This document shows, piece after piece, positions 21,150 through 30,920 of a stretch of 33,831 nt of DNA. The DNA is from Plantago elongata (Eukaryota > Streptophyta > Magnoliopsida > Lamiales > Plantaginaceae): positions 1-33,831 of the forward strand of contig JAYMSP010001289.1 of NCBI GenBank assembly GCA_036897095.1, in the 5' to 3' direction. A program made the position numbers and the translations under genes. Numbering within the stretch: position 1 is the stretch's first letter; the number at the start of each line of letters is the position of its first letter. The notes below the pieces were generated by a model that made no database searches, had not been told where the DNA came from, and saw nothing but the letters and a program-made list of their open reading frames with translations.

Positions 21150-22160
21150 CTGAATGATCATAATTCCCTTCATTAACGGTTGCATGTGCATGGTGATGAG
21201 CACTACTAGCACCCCCTTAATTATTCTAAGGACCACCACCATTAGCATGTTTCTTATATACTCTGGCTCCCGACCATCCAAGTGGATACCCAATAATCTA
21301 ATAACAAGCCTTCATAGTGTGACCCATGGCTCCACACTGAGAACACTTTGGCTTATCCTTGATCCTGTTATGAGCTCTAATATAGCCATTCTTTGCCACA
21401 CATGCAAATGTATCCTGAACATCAACCTTTTGACTCATCATAGCCATAACATCTTGACTACTATCAAGATCAGACAAGTTTCTTTGACGTTCTTCCTGCA
21501 TCAGAATAGAGTAACTCTACACTAAAGTGGGAATAGGCTTCTATATAAGAATTTGACTTCTCACATTCTTCTGGGACTCATTTAAACCCACAATAAACTT
21601 GATGACACCATAACTAGCCTGAGTAGCAATCAACGCAGCACTACCACCACAAGTACAACGACTAACTAGTCGATGAGCAACAAACTCTTCCCATAGAGTC
21701 TTAAAACTTGCATAGTAAACCAATATAGAATTATTCCCTTGTCGAATATCACCTAATGCTTTCTCTAGATTAAAGACTCTTGAGCCATCACTTTGTGTAT
21801 AACGAGTTTGTAAATTAAGCCATGATTCTCGAGCAGTTACACAAATAAGAACACTACTTCAAATATCAGAAGAACAAGAATTAGACAACCAAACCTTGAC
21901 CAAAGGATTGGCACAGTTCCAAGCAGCAAAACGGTTTGGCAACGAAACTAGATCAAACCAGTTTTGTTCTTCACATCCAATGCATTAAGCATTTGCTTAC
22001 TCCAAGATGGATAGTTCACTTCAGTCAATTGATCCATAACAATCACAATACCCGGTTGATCAAACGAGTATAGATGAAACGGAGATGAAGGAAGATCAAG
22101 ACCAACCTCCAATCGATGAACACGAATGCCATTTACGCGGTTAACATCGTTATCAGTCAT
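21150..22160 (-). pseudogene. copia gag (element E)
   Basis: The likely start is ATG at 22160 (MTDNDVNRVNG), followed by LTEVNYPSWSKQMLNALDVKNKTG, typical of the copia gag N-terminus. Several stops and shifts follow (21948, 21541). A zinc knuckle CSQCGAMGHTMKAC (CX2CX4HX4C) lies near 21300-21345. Gag would form the virus-like particle. An in-frame hydrophobic extension upstream of 22160 is leader sequence and not taken as coding. Confidence 0.8.
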
Positions 22161-22275
22161 TGATAAAACTATGACAAAAACAGAGATTATGAAGATAGCG
22201 GAAGATATCACATAAAAACGATGAACAACAAGCTTCGATTTACATAAAAATTGAATAAACTCAGTAATCATAGTA

Positions 22276-22475
22276 TTGGCTAAACTGATACTATGTAAAA
22301 TAACTGAATTATATTGAGAATTGCCTGAAAAATGAATACAAGAGAGTGAGTTTACAAGAGTAGCTACTAGTTGTATTTATACAACTGTAAGGAATAGAAA
22401 GGTATTATTCTAACTGCCTATAGTACAGCTATAATGTGAAATTAAATGAGTACAATTCATGTTGTTAAGTGTACA
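22276..22475 (-). repeat. 5' LTR (182 bp) and damaged PBS of element E
   Basis: On the minus strand the LTR runs TGTACACTTAAC (22475) to TTTTACA (22294), with TATA box TGTATAAATAC near 22373-22384. Directly inside, 22293-22276 reads TAGTATCAG-TTTA-GCC, a tRNA-Met primer site with a substitution and three added bases. The short LTR suits Ale/Retrofit-like copia. AGGGG (22476-22480) would be the target duplication. Confidence 0.65.
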
Positions 22476-22549
22476 AGGGGTTTATGAGAAAACAATTATT
22501 GAAAGCACGTTTTCTTTATTCTCTTTGAAAGCTCGGAAATGGATCAGGA

Positions 22550-22810
22550 ACAGGCTTCCATTCCATTCTTCATGTCATTGCATTTGTTGTTGAAGCTCTA
22601 TCTTCACATCGAGCTAGCATTCATAGCCAAAGTATCTACCACATGAGAAGAGATTCTCTTCTCGATAGATAAACTCTAGGTGAACTTCCATGTTTCGATG
22701 CATCAAATCTAGTATATCATCCACCACGGGCTTGTGGAACCACGCCGTCTCTGTCCGCTTGAGTATACAGTTTACAACATAAGTTGAATTAGTCTGAATA
22801 TATAGTATAT
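22550..22810 (-). pseudogene. RNase H-like (RVT_3) fragment
   Basis: Minus strand text LYIQTNSTYVVNCILKRTE, DDILDLMHRNMEVHLEFIYRE and, after a frameshift near 22635, HVVDTLAMNAS matches the plant RNase H-like domain found at the end of LINE pol proteins and in some host proteins. It has the 'REGN..AD.LA' closing block. Only the C-terminal half is present. No RT is next to it, so it is an isolated remnant. Confidence 0.65.
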
Positions 22811-22853
22811 GAATGTCAAGTTGTCCAGCAAAAATCGAAAAAAATCCATAAAT

Positions 22854-23663
22854 GGTATCTAAGTTGTACAATTTCACGTTTTGGTACCTTTAGTTGGCGC
22901 AATACAATTTTTATACCTTTCGTTAACCTTTCGTCCAATTTTTATACTATGTTAAATGGAAATAATGGAGCAAACGCGTGAAGTACACTCGCCAGCTCAT
23001 ATGTCTAAAAACCTCATGCGTGACGTCATTTTTCACGTGAGTGACACGCGCCCGTTTAGGGAAAAATCATAAAAGGTACCTTAAGTTGTTACATTTCGAC
23101 TTTTGGTATCTTATTTTAACGCATTCAATTTTTATACCTGTAATTGACTTTTAACACAATTATGGTACCCATATGACATGTGACAGCCCAATTAAGCGAC
23201 ACATCTGACATTGCAATTTATTTTTTCAAGGGTTAAATTGCAAATAAAATAATTTATGATAACTCCAATGAGGGGAGGAGTTCGCCGGAGAGGATGGAGG
23301 AGGTGAGATCAAATATTGTTGTTTATGGTTCTAGCTGTCATGGATATTCATGGAGGAAGTGGGGTAGGCTGCCATGGAAGAAGAATTTTTCATGGTGATT
23401 TTTAAATTTTTTTTTTTTCATATTCAAAGGTTATGGGATAATTCAATCAATAGAAATTGGATCAACTGAAATTAACAAAGGTCTATCATATTTATATTTT
23501 AGTCCTACGTATTTATGTATTTTGCAAAGTGATAATTGTCACATAAATAAGCCGTCACGTGTTATGGGGTATTTAAATTAGACAATAATGCATTCTAAGG
23601 TATCAAAATTGAAGCGCTTCAAAATAAGGTACCAAAAAGCGAAATGCAACAACTTAAGGTAGC
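22854..23663. mobile_element. non-autonomous inverted-repeat element
   Basis: One ~65-bp terminal sequence (GGTACCTTAAGTTGTTRCATTTCG, then TTTTGGTAYCTTATTTTRA, ending TTTATACCT) occurs three times: direct at 22854-22918 and 23075-23139, inverted at 23598-23663. The last two form clear terminal inverted repeats of a ~590-bp noncoding unit, with the first as an outer diverged copy. The long imperfect termini recall Mutator-like non-autonomous elements. No target duplication was resolved. Confidence 0.6.
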
Positions 23664-24803
23664 AAAAATAATACCAGTTTTGATAGCTCAAAGTTCAGCT
23701 ATGTTGTTGTCAGTTTTCCACAGCTACTGCTCTTAGGGATGGCAATTTGGCCCACCCGAGCCCGGCGCGGTCAACGAGTTTTCGTCCGGTCCAAAGTCAA
23801 CCATGGACCAGACTTGTGCATAATTTTAGACCCATGGGCTTGGGTCCGGGCCTGACTTTGATCCCATGAAGTTCAGCCTGGTCCGACCCGGACTGAGCCA
23901 ACAGTCTATATACACACACACTATATATTTGTATATTATATTTCTAACATACATCTAATTATGAGTATTTAATTAGTTAAAATATACATTTATCATCTTT
24001 ATAATGTTTAAATAAATTAACACTTCACAATATATAATTAATAGTTTAATATACACTTTCGTATACTAGTATATTAATATACACTTTTCATATACTTATA
24101 TTAAAATGCTTACCTTAGCTCTAGAGTTATACATAAGGTCAAATTAATATTGAATATAAATATGAATTATGTTATATACAATATGTAATATAAAATATAC
24201 TAATACAAATAATTATTTTAGAATGAGTTAAATAAAATGTAAATGAACGATTGTTGTATAGTCGTGTCCTATTGAAATGAAAATTTATAAAAATAAATTG
24301 TTAAAAACAAGAATTGAACCCTGGTATTAGGAATAATTGTCTATACTTCTAACTAACTATGCTACATGTAACTATGACATAATTATTCATGTATGTAAAC
24401 AACCATTTTTCTAATCATTTTGAAAAGGGCGAATAACATCTGGATCCCATTTTAGATTTCCTAATTATACATAACAAAGTAGTCCCAGTTGGATATAATC
24501 TGATTACATCCAAGCCCAAATTTGACTTTTGACGGTTTAAAATGCTGAAAGTTCTTTTTTGCCCCTGGTCCAATATCAAATTTTTGTAATTTACAAAACA
24601 ACCTTAAGGAATTGGTGTCACGTGCCTTGCACATGAGGACCCATATGTAATTGATTTCAAACATTAGGGTGTTTTATGTAAATGATATATAGTCGTTATT
24701 TTTTTAAAAAAGTAACCGTTGGAGGTTGTTGGAGGGCTATTTATACACGTCATTTTTATCTTTTGGGCTGTTTTTAGATGTGTAAAAATTGTATATAACA
24801 AAT

Positions 24804-24953
24804 ATGGCTTCAAGTGAACATCGGACTAGTGTTGTTATTCGTCCGATTTGTAAGAATTCAATTTGTCATAAGTGTACTGTTTTATCTGTAATTCAAGTTG
24901 TTGGAAGCTTATTTTTACTGTTATTGTTGTCCTTTGTCTTATTTTTTTGCTGA
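24804..24953 (+). CDS. mini-ORF copy 1 with hydrophobic tail
   Basis: A 49-codon ORF from ATG 24804 to TGA 24951-24953. Residues 1-28 are polar with four Cys/His (ICKNSICHKC); residues 29-48 are hydrophobic (VIQVVGSLFLLLLLSFVLFF), enough for one membrane span or a tail anchor. A TATA-like TATTTATAC stands about 65 nt upstream (about 24738). The N-terminal half is repeated in the next ORF. I recognise no family. It is inside a hAT element and may be captured sequence or not expressed. Confidence 0.3.
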   Translation: MASSEHRTSVVIRPICKNSICHKCTVLSVIQVVGSLFLLLLLSFVLFFC

Positions 24954-24974
24954 GTAAAATTTTATATGTGATAT

Positions 24975-25133
24975 ATGACGTCAAGTGAAGACCCGACCAG
25001 TATTGTTATTCGTCCAATTTTTAAGAATTCAATATTTCATAAGCGTACCATTTTATCCATGATGAAGTCCGGGCATGATCAGGAGCGGACGCAACATAAA
25101 TGTAATTTTAATAAATGTAGATGTATCATTTAG
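24975..25133 (+). CDS. mini-ORF copy 2, polar C-terminus
   Basis: A 52-codon ORF from ATG 24975 to TAG 25131-25133. Residues 1-28 repeat copy 1 (M-x-S-S-E, then VIRPI-x-KNSI-x-HK) with 15 or more identical positions, no indels and several synonymous changes, but three of the Cys are lost. After residue 28 the sequences part: there is no hydrophobic tail here. The offset between copies is 171 bp, a tandem DNA duplication. Confidence 0.25.
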   Translation: MTSSEDPTSIVIRPIFKNSIFHKRTILSMMKSGHDQERTQHKCNFNKCRCII

Positions 25134-26040
25134 TAAAATTTTATAAAATTTTCAAAATATTATCTCAAATTTTATATTTAATACATAATTTTCAAAATTG
25201 TAATTTTAGAAATAAATTTATTTAGTCATATAAAATAAATGTAGATGTATCATTTAGTACACTTTTTAGAAAAGTCTTATTTTAATTTTGAATATGGAAC
25301 CCATATCCTTCCTATGTAAATGTTTAACATGCTCACACAAATTATAATAATATAATTAAGACTTGTATGATTATGATCTATTAATTAAGCAACATATTGT
25401 TTAATCGAGTAAATCTTTGCAAATGTTATTGTTAATAGAACCAAAAGATTAAGAGAACCGAATGTAAAAAAGTAATACATGATAAAAATTTATGTTAAAG
25501 AAAAGAATGCAAAAGAGAACAACAAAAAAGTGCATGAATAATAAATATTAAAGGTTAGGAACAATTGTAAAAGGAAAAAAGTAAGGTATATAATTAAATT
25601 AGTTGTCAATAATTACTAAACAAATAAAAAGAACAATAATAGAAAAAAAATCGAAGTATAACGACTATATTTCAATTTCATATGAAAAGCCTAATGTTTT
25701 ATATCAATTATATATGGGTCCTAGGGCATGTTTGCTTTGCTAATTTACAAAATCAGGTTTTAATTCGTTCAACCAGTAATTCACAAAAAGGACCTAGTTG
25801 TAATTGTTTGACTAACGGACTTTTAGATGAAAACGAGACTTCCTGGAGGGGTATATGTAATTGATCATTTTAAAAATGTAGCAACGAACGAGCCCGACCC
25901 GGCCCATACAGGGCTTAGACATGGGCCTAAGTTCCAAGCCCGTTCAGGACCATGGGTCGGGCCTATAAAAATATGCTTGGGCCAAAATTGGCCTCCAGAA
26001 ACTTGGCCCGGCCCGACCCAGTGACATTTCTAGCTGCTCT

Positions 26041-26701
26041 TACAAATTACCATTATGCATGGTCTCTAAGGCACTGTTTACCACTAGTTTTTCAGTTAGT
26101 TTTTCAGTTCAATGAACTTTTTTTATACAAAACTTGTTACTTGAACGTGCAACTTTTAAATAAGCTAGCTGGTTTGATAAGCTAATCAAGTTAGCTTGTT
26201 GAAAAAAAGCTATCAGACAAGCCACCGTATACTTTTCAGCTACCAACTACCAACTACCTTTTTAACTAGTTTTGCTAAACATAAGCTAATTTGTGCAACC
26301 ACGACCCGCATGGTCATATATTCTTTCTTTTTTTAATTTTAAATAAAGTCTTATCAATTATCACGACATCTTTAAAAACATCAACAATATATATTAAATT
26401 GTAATTTAAATTTTCAATGATAACAATTTTAAACTATAACATAATCTACCTAAAGCATACAAAAATGTATATTTTGGCCGCTAAGTAACTCAGCTGGTCA
26501 AACCGTTAAAACTCAAAAACTGTAGAAAAATTCAAAAAATATTAATCCATTTTTCTATCTTTTAAAAAAATAGTACCCTTTTTAGCTTTAGTTTTTTTCA
26601 ATTATAAATAGACTCCTATCAATTATCACAAACATTCATAATGTTTTTCTTTTATCATTTAAGCTTTAAAAGAAGATTACAACTTGGCATCATAAAACAT
26701 A
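26041..26701. other. intergenic, with a probable MITE at about 26069-26290
   Basis: No gene seen. GGCACTGTTTACCACTAGTTTT (near 26069) and the inverted ACTAGTTTTGCTAAACATAAG (near 26268-26288) look like ends of a short hAT/Harbinger-type MITE; TCAGCTACCAACTACC blocks lie between. A ~45-bp AT-rich block with YCCTATCAATTATCAC occurs twice (about 26330-26375 and 26593-26640). Confidence 0.35.
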
Positions 26702-26818
26702 CTCCGTACGTCCGAACTAACTTTCTACATTTCATTTTAGTTCATCTGAATTTCAACTTCTCACACCTAAAATATGCTCCACAACTCCATGTTTTGGTGC
26801 CAAGAAAGTAATGGAGAG
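26702..26818. mobile_element. Stowaway-like MITE (117 bp)
   Basis: It begins CTCCGTACGTCCGAAC after TA (26700-26701) and ends ...TAATGGAGAG before TA (26819-26820). This is the family-typical CTCCSTCCGTCC start and TA target duplication of Tc1/mariner MITEs. The inverted ends are degraded. Confidence 0.4.
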
Positions 26819-27148
26819 TAATTAACAATGTAGAAACACTTGCGTTAAAAGAGAATCACTCGTATAGTTATATTGATGGACACTCATGTTTTCTACTCGT
26901 TGGTTGCAAGGATTGACAAGAGCATTCCCATTGTTCTTCTAATGCATCCTATCCAATTTGACTATAATTTAACAGTGTTAAAAATAATATTAGAAGAAAG
27001 AAAAACATGAAAGTATAAGTTAGTTTCAAAGGGAGAAATCCCATGCAAAGAAACAGAAAAACAGGGGAAAAGTATCACAAGGAGTATAAAAGAACAGAAA
27101 AACTGGGGATGGAGGGGTTAATAATAGTATTAATAACAAGAACGCCAT
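26819..27148. other. 3' flank of the RGP gene
   Basis: AT-rich, no coding signal. It should hold the 3' UTR and poly(A) site of the minus-strand RGP gene (27148 leftwards). There is no clean AATAAA; ATTAAT-type words occur close to the stop. Confidence 0.4.
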
Positions 27149-28195
27149 CTACTGGGCACGAACTCGCTTCCACAGCTTGACCCACTCGACCATGGTATCA
27201 GCTGCACGAACAAACATAGGGTTGATGTTTCCCAACTGCTCCTTAACTGATCCAGCGAGCTCGTTAACACAATCCTCTGCTGTAACAGCACTCTCAGAAA
27301 ATTTTGTCGATTGAAAGAAAGGAACAACGTGCTCCATAAGTTTCACTCCTTCCCATTCTTTCTTTAAGCTCTCTATCGGACTGCCTCTTTCGTTCCTCCA
27401 AATGTATGGCAGCCCACTTTTCACACCGAGCTTCAGATGGTCACAGACAATCTTCACACACATCCCAGTCAATATATCTTCTACAGTTTCCCAACGAAAC
27501 TTACCTTCCTTTGATAACTGAAAAGCAGGAAGCAATGCAGGTCCTACTAACTCGCTATTGAACCCTATATTAATTCCGCTCACAGGCATCAAAGCATTAG
27601 CTGGTACGGTGAGAACAGCATCAACGTACCTAGAGTTTTTCTCTTCGGGTTTCAGGGCCTGTGTAGGAGCGTCATAGTCGGCTAAGTTAAGCCACAGTCC
27701 GCATGAAAGCCCACAATCTACCCCATTTCGCAAGCTAAATGGGTACCCACGCACAAAGTCTGTCCCCTCGCAGTAAGGGTCATAGAGAGTATTGAAGAAA
27801 AATGGAGTGGCTGGGGTAGTCAGGTTCGTAATATGTTGGGTGACTGCGTCAATTAAATTTCCGCTACCATCCTTAGCAGGATAGCAATCATCATCAATAG
27901 AGATGATGTACTTCTTCCGTGACATTAGGTACCCAAAATACCGGCAAGAATATCCAGAGAAGGAAATAGCATTTGAGGACTTGCCCACCACACGATCTAT
28001 ATCAGTTTTCGTGTAGACATTCAGGTTAAATCCATCAGCTACCTTTAGATCACCTTTGAGATCAGGGTCTTGAACAATTATTAGGTGGAAACGGGAGAAA
28101 ATTGGCCTCCATTCTTCCATGAAGGATGTAAGATCTAGCTGGAGTGCACCTACGACAATGTCAACCTCATCTTCTGTAAAGCTGATCTGCGACAT
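27149..28195 (-). CDS. RGP: reversibly glycosylated polypeptide / UDP-arabinopyranose mutase family
   Basis: An intact 348-codon CDS, the usual RGP length. I chose ATG 28195 (MSQISFTEDEVDIVVGAL) because RGPs start there and the in-frame upstream 33 codons cross a 3' splice site. The GT75 fold is complete: IDDDC (Asp 101-103) is the metal/nucleotide-sugar motif; FNTLYDPYCEG and VRGYPFSLR follow, with Arg149 and Arg156 in the segment known to carry the reversible glycosylation site; WLNLADYDAPTQALK, SGINIGFN and WRNERG complete the family blocks. RGPs are soluble, Golgi-associated complexes; members with mutase activity interconvert UDP-arabinopyranose and UDP-arabinofuranose for cell-wall arabinan. 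Wording such as HLIIVQDPDLK suggests the class 2 (RGP5-like) branch, whose mutase activity is doubtful, so activity should not be assumed. It is the only clearly functional host gene in the window. Confidence 0.95.
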   Translation of the reverse strand: MSQISFTEDEVDIVVGALQLDLTSFMEEWRPIFSRFHLIIVQDPDLKGDLKVADGFNLNVYTKTDIDRVVGKSSNAISFSGYSCRYFGYLMSRKKYIISIDDDCYPAKDGSGNLIDAVTQHITNLTTPATPFFFNTLYDPYCEGTDFVRGYPFSLRNGVDCGLSCGLWLNLADYDAPTQALKPEEKNSRYVDAVLTVPANALMPVSGINIGFNSELVGPALLPAFQLSKEGKFRWETVEDILTGMCVKIVCDHLKLGVKSGLPYIWRNERGSPIESLKKEWEGVKLMEHVVPFFQSTKFSESAVTAEDCVNELAGSVKEQLGNINPMFVRAADTMVEWVKLWKRVRAQ

Positions 28196-28276
28196 TATAC
28201 CAGATTCAACAAGAATGAAACTGCCTTCTTTACCAGTTACCGGAGAAGCCTTGGATCTTATGGGCCTGAATGTTAT

Positions 28277-29322
28277 CTGCAAATCAGAAAACACGGAATG
28301 TTAACAAAAACTGCAATGAACAATATGTAAATCGAGCTTAATGCATGGGAAGACTCTTCATGGTCCCAACTCCCAAATGTAGAGCAAATAGATGCTCAGT
28401 GAGTAAGATTTCACCATCAGAAGATGCAGCGACTGAGAATCTGTTAAAAAACTTAACCATAAATCTCAAAAAGAAACCAACTCAAACCTTCTCTTGTCCC
28501 TCCTCTTATATCATGGTAATATAGTATGTACTTCCATTTTAATTTTCGTCTACAGATTCACATTCTAGACATCCAAAATGTCATTATTCAGATACAAGAT
28601 ATTGAGAAAATCCTAACCGCATACACAAATTTCATTCCACCATCAAGAAAATAGTCAGCGAGGAAAAACAAATATGTATAATTATAAGGCCATCATGGAA
28701 AGATGAAACCATTAATTACAGGATGCTCGATCTGGCCTCAGTTTACACAAGTGAACATATCTATGACATAAACTGAGAGAACTAAAATGCAGCATTACAA
28801 GCTCCCCTGAATCAGAACAAACTACAAAGCAATTTGCTACTACTTGAACGATAACCTTAGCATCTAATATGTACTACCATACCAAAATGGATAAAAAGCT
28901 AGATATCTCAGATACATGAAAAACCAACCAAATTGTGCGTCAAATTCTGCTACACGGGTAAGGAGAAATGTGCATAACTGAGCTGAATAGATTGCCAAAG
29001 GACAGCTAAATCAAATCAATACTGAAACTTGTATTAAAACAACGTACTATAGCATTACAACACAGAGATTGGGCATACATCATATTAATCCATAACAGGA
29101 CTCTCTAAAAATCAGTTCAATCAAATGCAATTGAATAGGCATGTAGAATAAACTGATCGGTTCTCACCTCTTGTTAACAAAAAACGAAAATACTTACAAA
29201 AAATCAAATCAAGCCCAATTCAGAACAACCAAAAGGGTCAACAGGAAACACAAAAAGAATGGATCTTGAAACAATAAAGAAGAAAAAAAAGAAGACATGT
29301 AGGGAAGGAGATTAGTGGCTAC
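28277..29322 (-). other. probable 5' UTR intron of the RGP gene
   Basis: On the minus strand a donor AACAG|GTAGCC (exon ends at 29323) and acceptor TTCTGATTTGCAG| (ending at 28277) bound a 1046-nt AT-rich stretch without coding signal. The remaining 81 nt to the ATG are 5' UTR. Long 5' UTR introns often raise expression of plant housekeeping genes. The acceptor is strong; the donor is the best I could find but is not unique. Confidence 0.5.
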
Positions 29323-30232
29323 CTGTTAGATCTAAAATGTGAGATGATATGGCGGATTTATCATTCATTCATACATATGGAAATGATCGTGCAGTGCTAC
29401 TGTTAATTTATCCCTCTTTTCTTGGATCTTGATTATTAAACCAGAAAATTACACCGGATACCCAGTTATTAAATCGGAACAATTGCATTTTACTCCAAAA
29501 TGAAGCTGATGTGGCAGCTAATTATTGACGTGGAAATTAAGGAAACTATTTTCCTTATCCTTGTATTCAGCATCTAAATTGATAAATTCGTGATAAACAG
29601 ATAATCTGCAAGATATTTGCGGATATCCATTTTATCGAAAAAGTTATACATTTTGATTAGGTTTTAGGTATTTTGCCCCCTTTTTCCTAATCATTTAGAT
29701 TCGGCTAACAAAGATAGACACACTCGTAACACACATGGACGAGATTTGAAATCGACACAGCTCGCTGACCCTCAACCTTCACCTCTGTGGACCGCCCTCC
29801 TTTCCCTATTCTGATCTACGTCCCTCCTTTATCCGTTTCTCCGTCCCGACTTCGGCTTCTAGGTTTGGTCCACCGAATTCTGTCTCCACCTTTATTTTGT
29901 GTTTGATTTGTTCCTCCATATTCAAAATACACTTTCTCTCATTTGTCTTCTTTATGTTGTTCTCTTATTCATTTGTCTATTTTCTTCTATCTACTCAGTC
30001 TTGTTCTAGTTTTTTTATTATTAAATTTCATGGATAATGAATATTCGCGAATTTATCCATTATCTAATCTGCTCTGAATGGATCGGATAACGGATAGACA
30101 TATTAGTCATTTATTTTTATCGAATATTCAATCTGTCCGTTGTGTAGCGCTAATTACTAACCCTCGATTGTTCATTTTACTACATTTTATTTTCCTCATG
30201 CTTTGCAAGCTGCTAATAGGGATAGTGAAGGC
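29323..30232. other. upstream region of RGP, with repeat remnants
   Basis: 29323-29640 should hold RGP exon 1 and promoter on the minus strand; no convincing TATA box seen. GCGGATATCC near 29619 and the opposed ATTCGCGAATTTATCCATTA near 30046 with GGATCGGATAACGGAT near 30079 look like worn inverted ends of a hAT-type element. Between them, 29760-29900 is pyrimidine-rich, like a 5' UTR on the plus strand, but no ORF follows. Confidence 0.3.
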
Positions 30233-30575
30233 TAGACCTGGCACTCAGGTCATTCGAATTGGGTTTAGATCGGGTTGATTAGCGTCAGAATGTTATGGTC
30301 CGCAATTTGTTTCGGGTCAGGTTTGATCTGATTGGGTGATGTTCGAGTTCAAAGTTTATTTGGACTCGCGTTATTCTCGGATTATTATATTTCAGATCAC
30401 TTCGAGTTATGAAGGTAGTGATGTTTTGCCTTTTTCAACCTGTTTCTTCCGATGTATTGTTAAACAATATAGTATGGAAAATCAGATTCAAAATGATAAA
30501 CCCAACAATCAGACCAGACATGCAGTTTTTATATGAACCGGACGCGAAAACCAACCAGACCGGTTGCCTACAAAT
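30233..30575. mobile_element. hAT-like remnant
   Basis: CTAGACCTGGCAC (30232) followed by GGGTTTAGATCGGGTTGA, and ACCAGACCGGTTGCCTA near 30554, resemble the TAGACCTGGCA-type ends of plant hAT elements whose subterminal zones read as repeats of CGGGT. The right end is incomplete. No transposase. Confidence 0.3.
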
Positions 30576-30590
30576 ACCCCACAAAACAAC

Positions 30591-30920
30591 TCTCTTCGAT
30601 CTCTCACTCTCGCCGGAAAAAATGCTGAATCAACGTACATTTGACCGGATTTCATCATCCTAGCTGCTATGGAGGTGAATCAGGTAACAAAAAACCATTT
30701 CCCCATGTATTTTTTACGTTTACGTTCCAATCTAGCTTCTACTATGTGTTTGTGTGTGTTTTAATGAAAATCATGAGCAACATAGACTCATATGTTGCAT
30801 ATATATGCAGATCCAGCTGATGCAGGAGTCAAATCGACAAAACTAACACGACGAAGAAGAAAATGACTCAGATGTTGAAATAATACCATAAATCGAACCA
30901 CTGAATAATTTTCGGTACGT
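30591..30920 (+). pseudogene. broken multi-exon gene fragment
   Basis: CT-rich leader (CTCTCTTCGATCTCTCACTCTCGCCGG) precedes ATG 30621 (MLNQRTFDRISSS, then stop) and ATG 30669 (MEVNQ) ending in a good donor CAG|GTAACA at 30684. An acceptor ATATATGCAG ends at 30811; the next exon continues in frame as IQLMQESNRQN, stop, then an acidic stretch EEENDSDVEIIP, and ends at a donor-like TTCG|GTACGTTC near 30913. The acidic text and splice sites look like the start of a former gene or transposase. I cannot name the family. Confidence 0.35.

Larger units (their letters stand above)
23734..26032. mobile_element. non-autonomous hAT element (2299 bp)
   Basis: It begins TAGGGATGGCA and ends TGACATTTCTA, imperfect inverted ends of hAT type. 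Flanking 8-mers ACTGCTCT (23726-23733) and GCTGCTCT (26033-26040) agree at seven positions, the hAT duplication size. Both subterminal ~150-bp zones are rich in GGGCC/GGCCC and CCCGACC, in inverted arrangement, as hAT transposase-binding zones often are. The interior is AT-rich and holds no transposase. It contains two duplicated mini-ORFs and an internal inverted repeat (24632-24668 with 25689-25722), which may be a second nested element. Confidence 0.75.

Noticed and set aside
21154..21525. 123-codon plus-strand ORF opposite E's gag
   Set aside because: Shadow of the minus-strand gag, which has the zinc knuckle.
27130..27327. 65-codon minus ORF overlapping the RGP 3' end
   Set aside because: Out-of-frame shadow of the RGP coding sequence.
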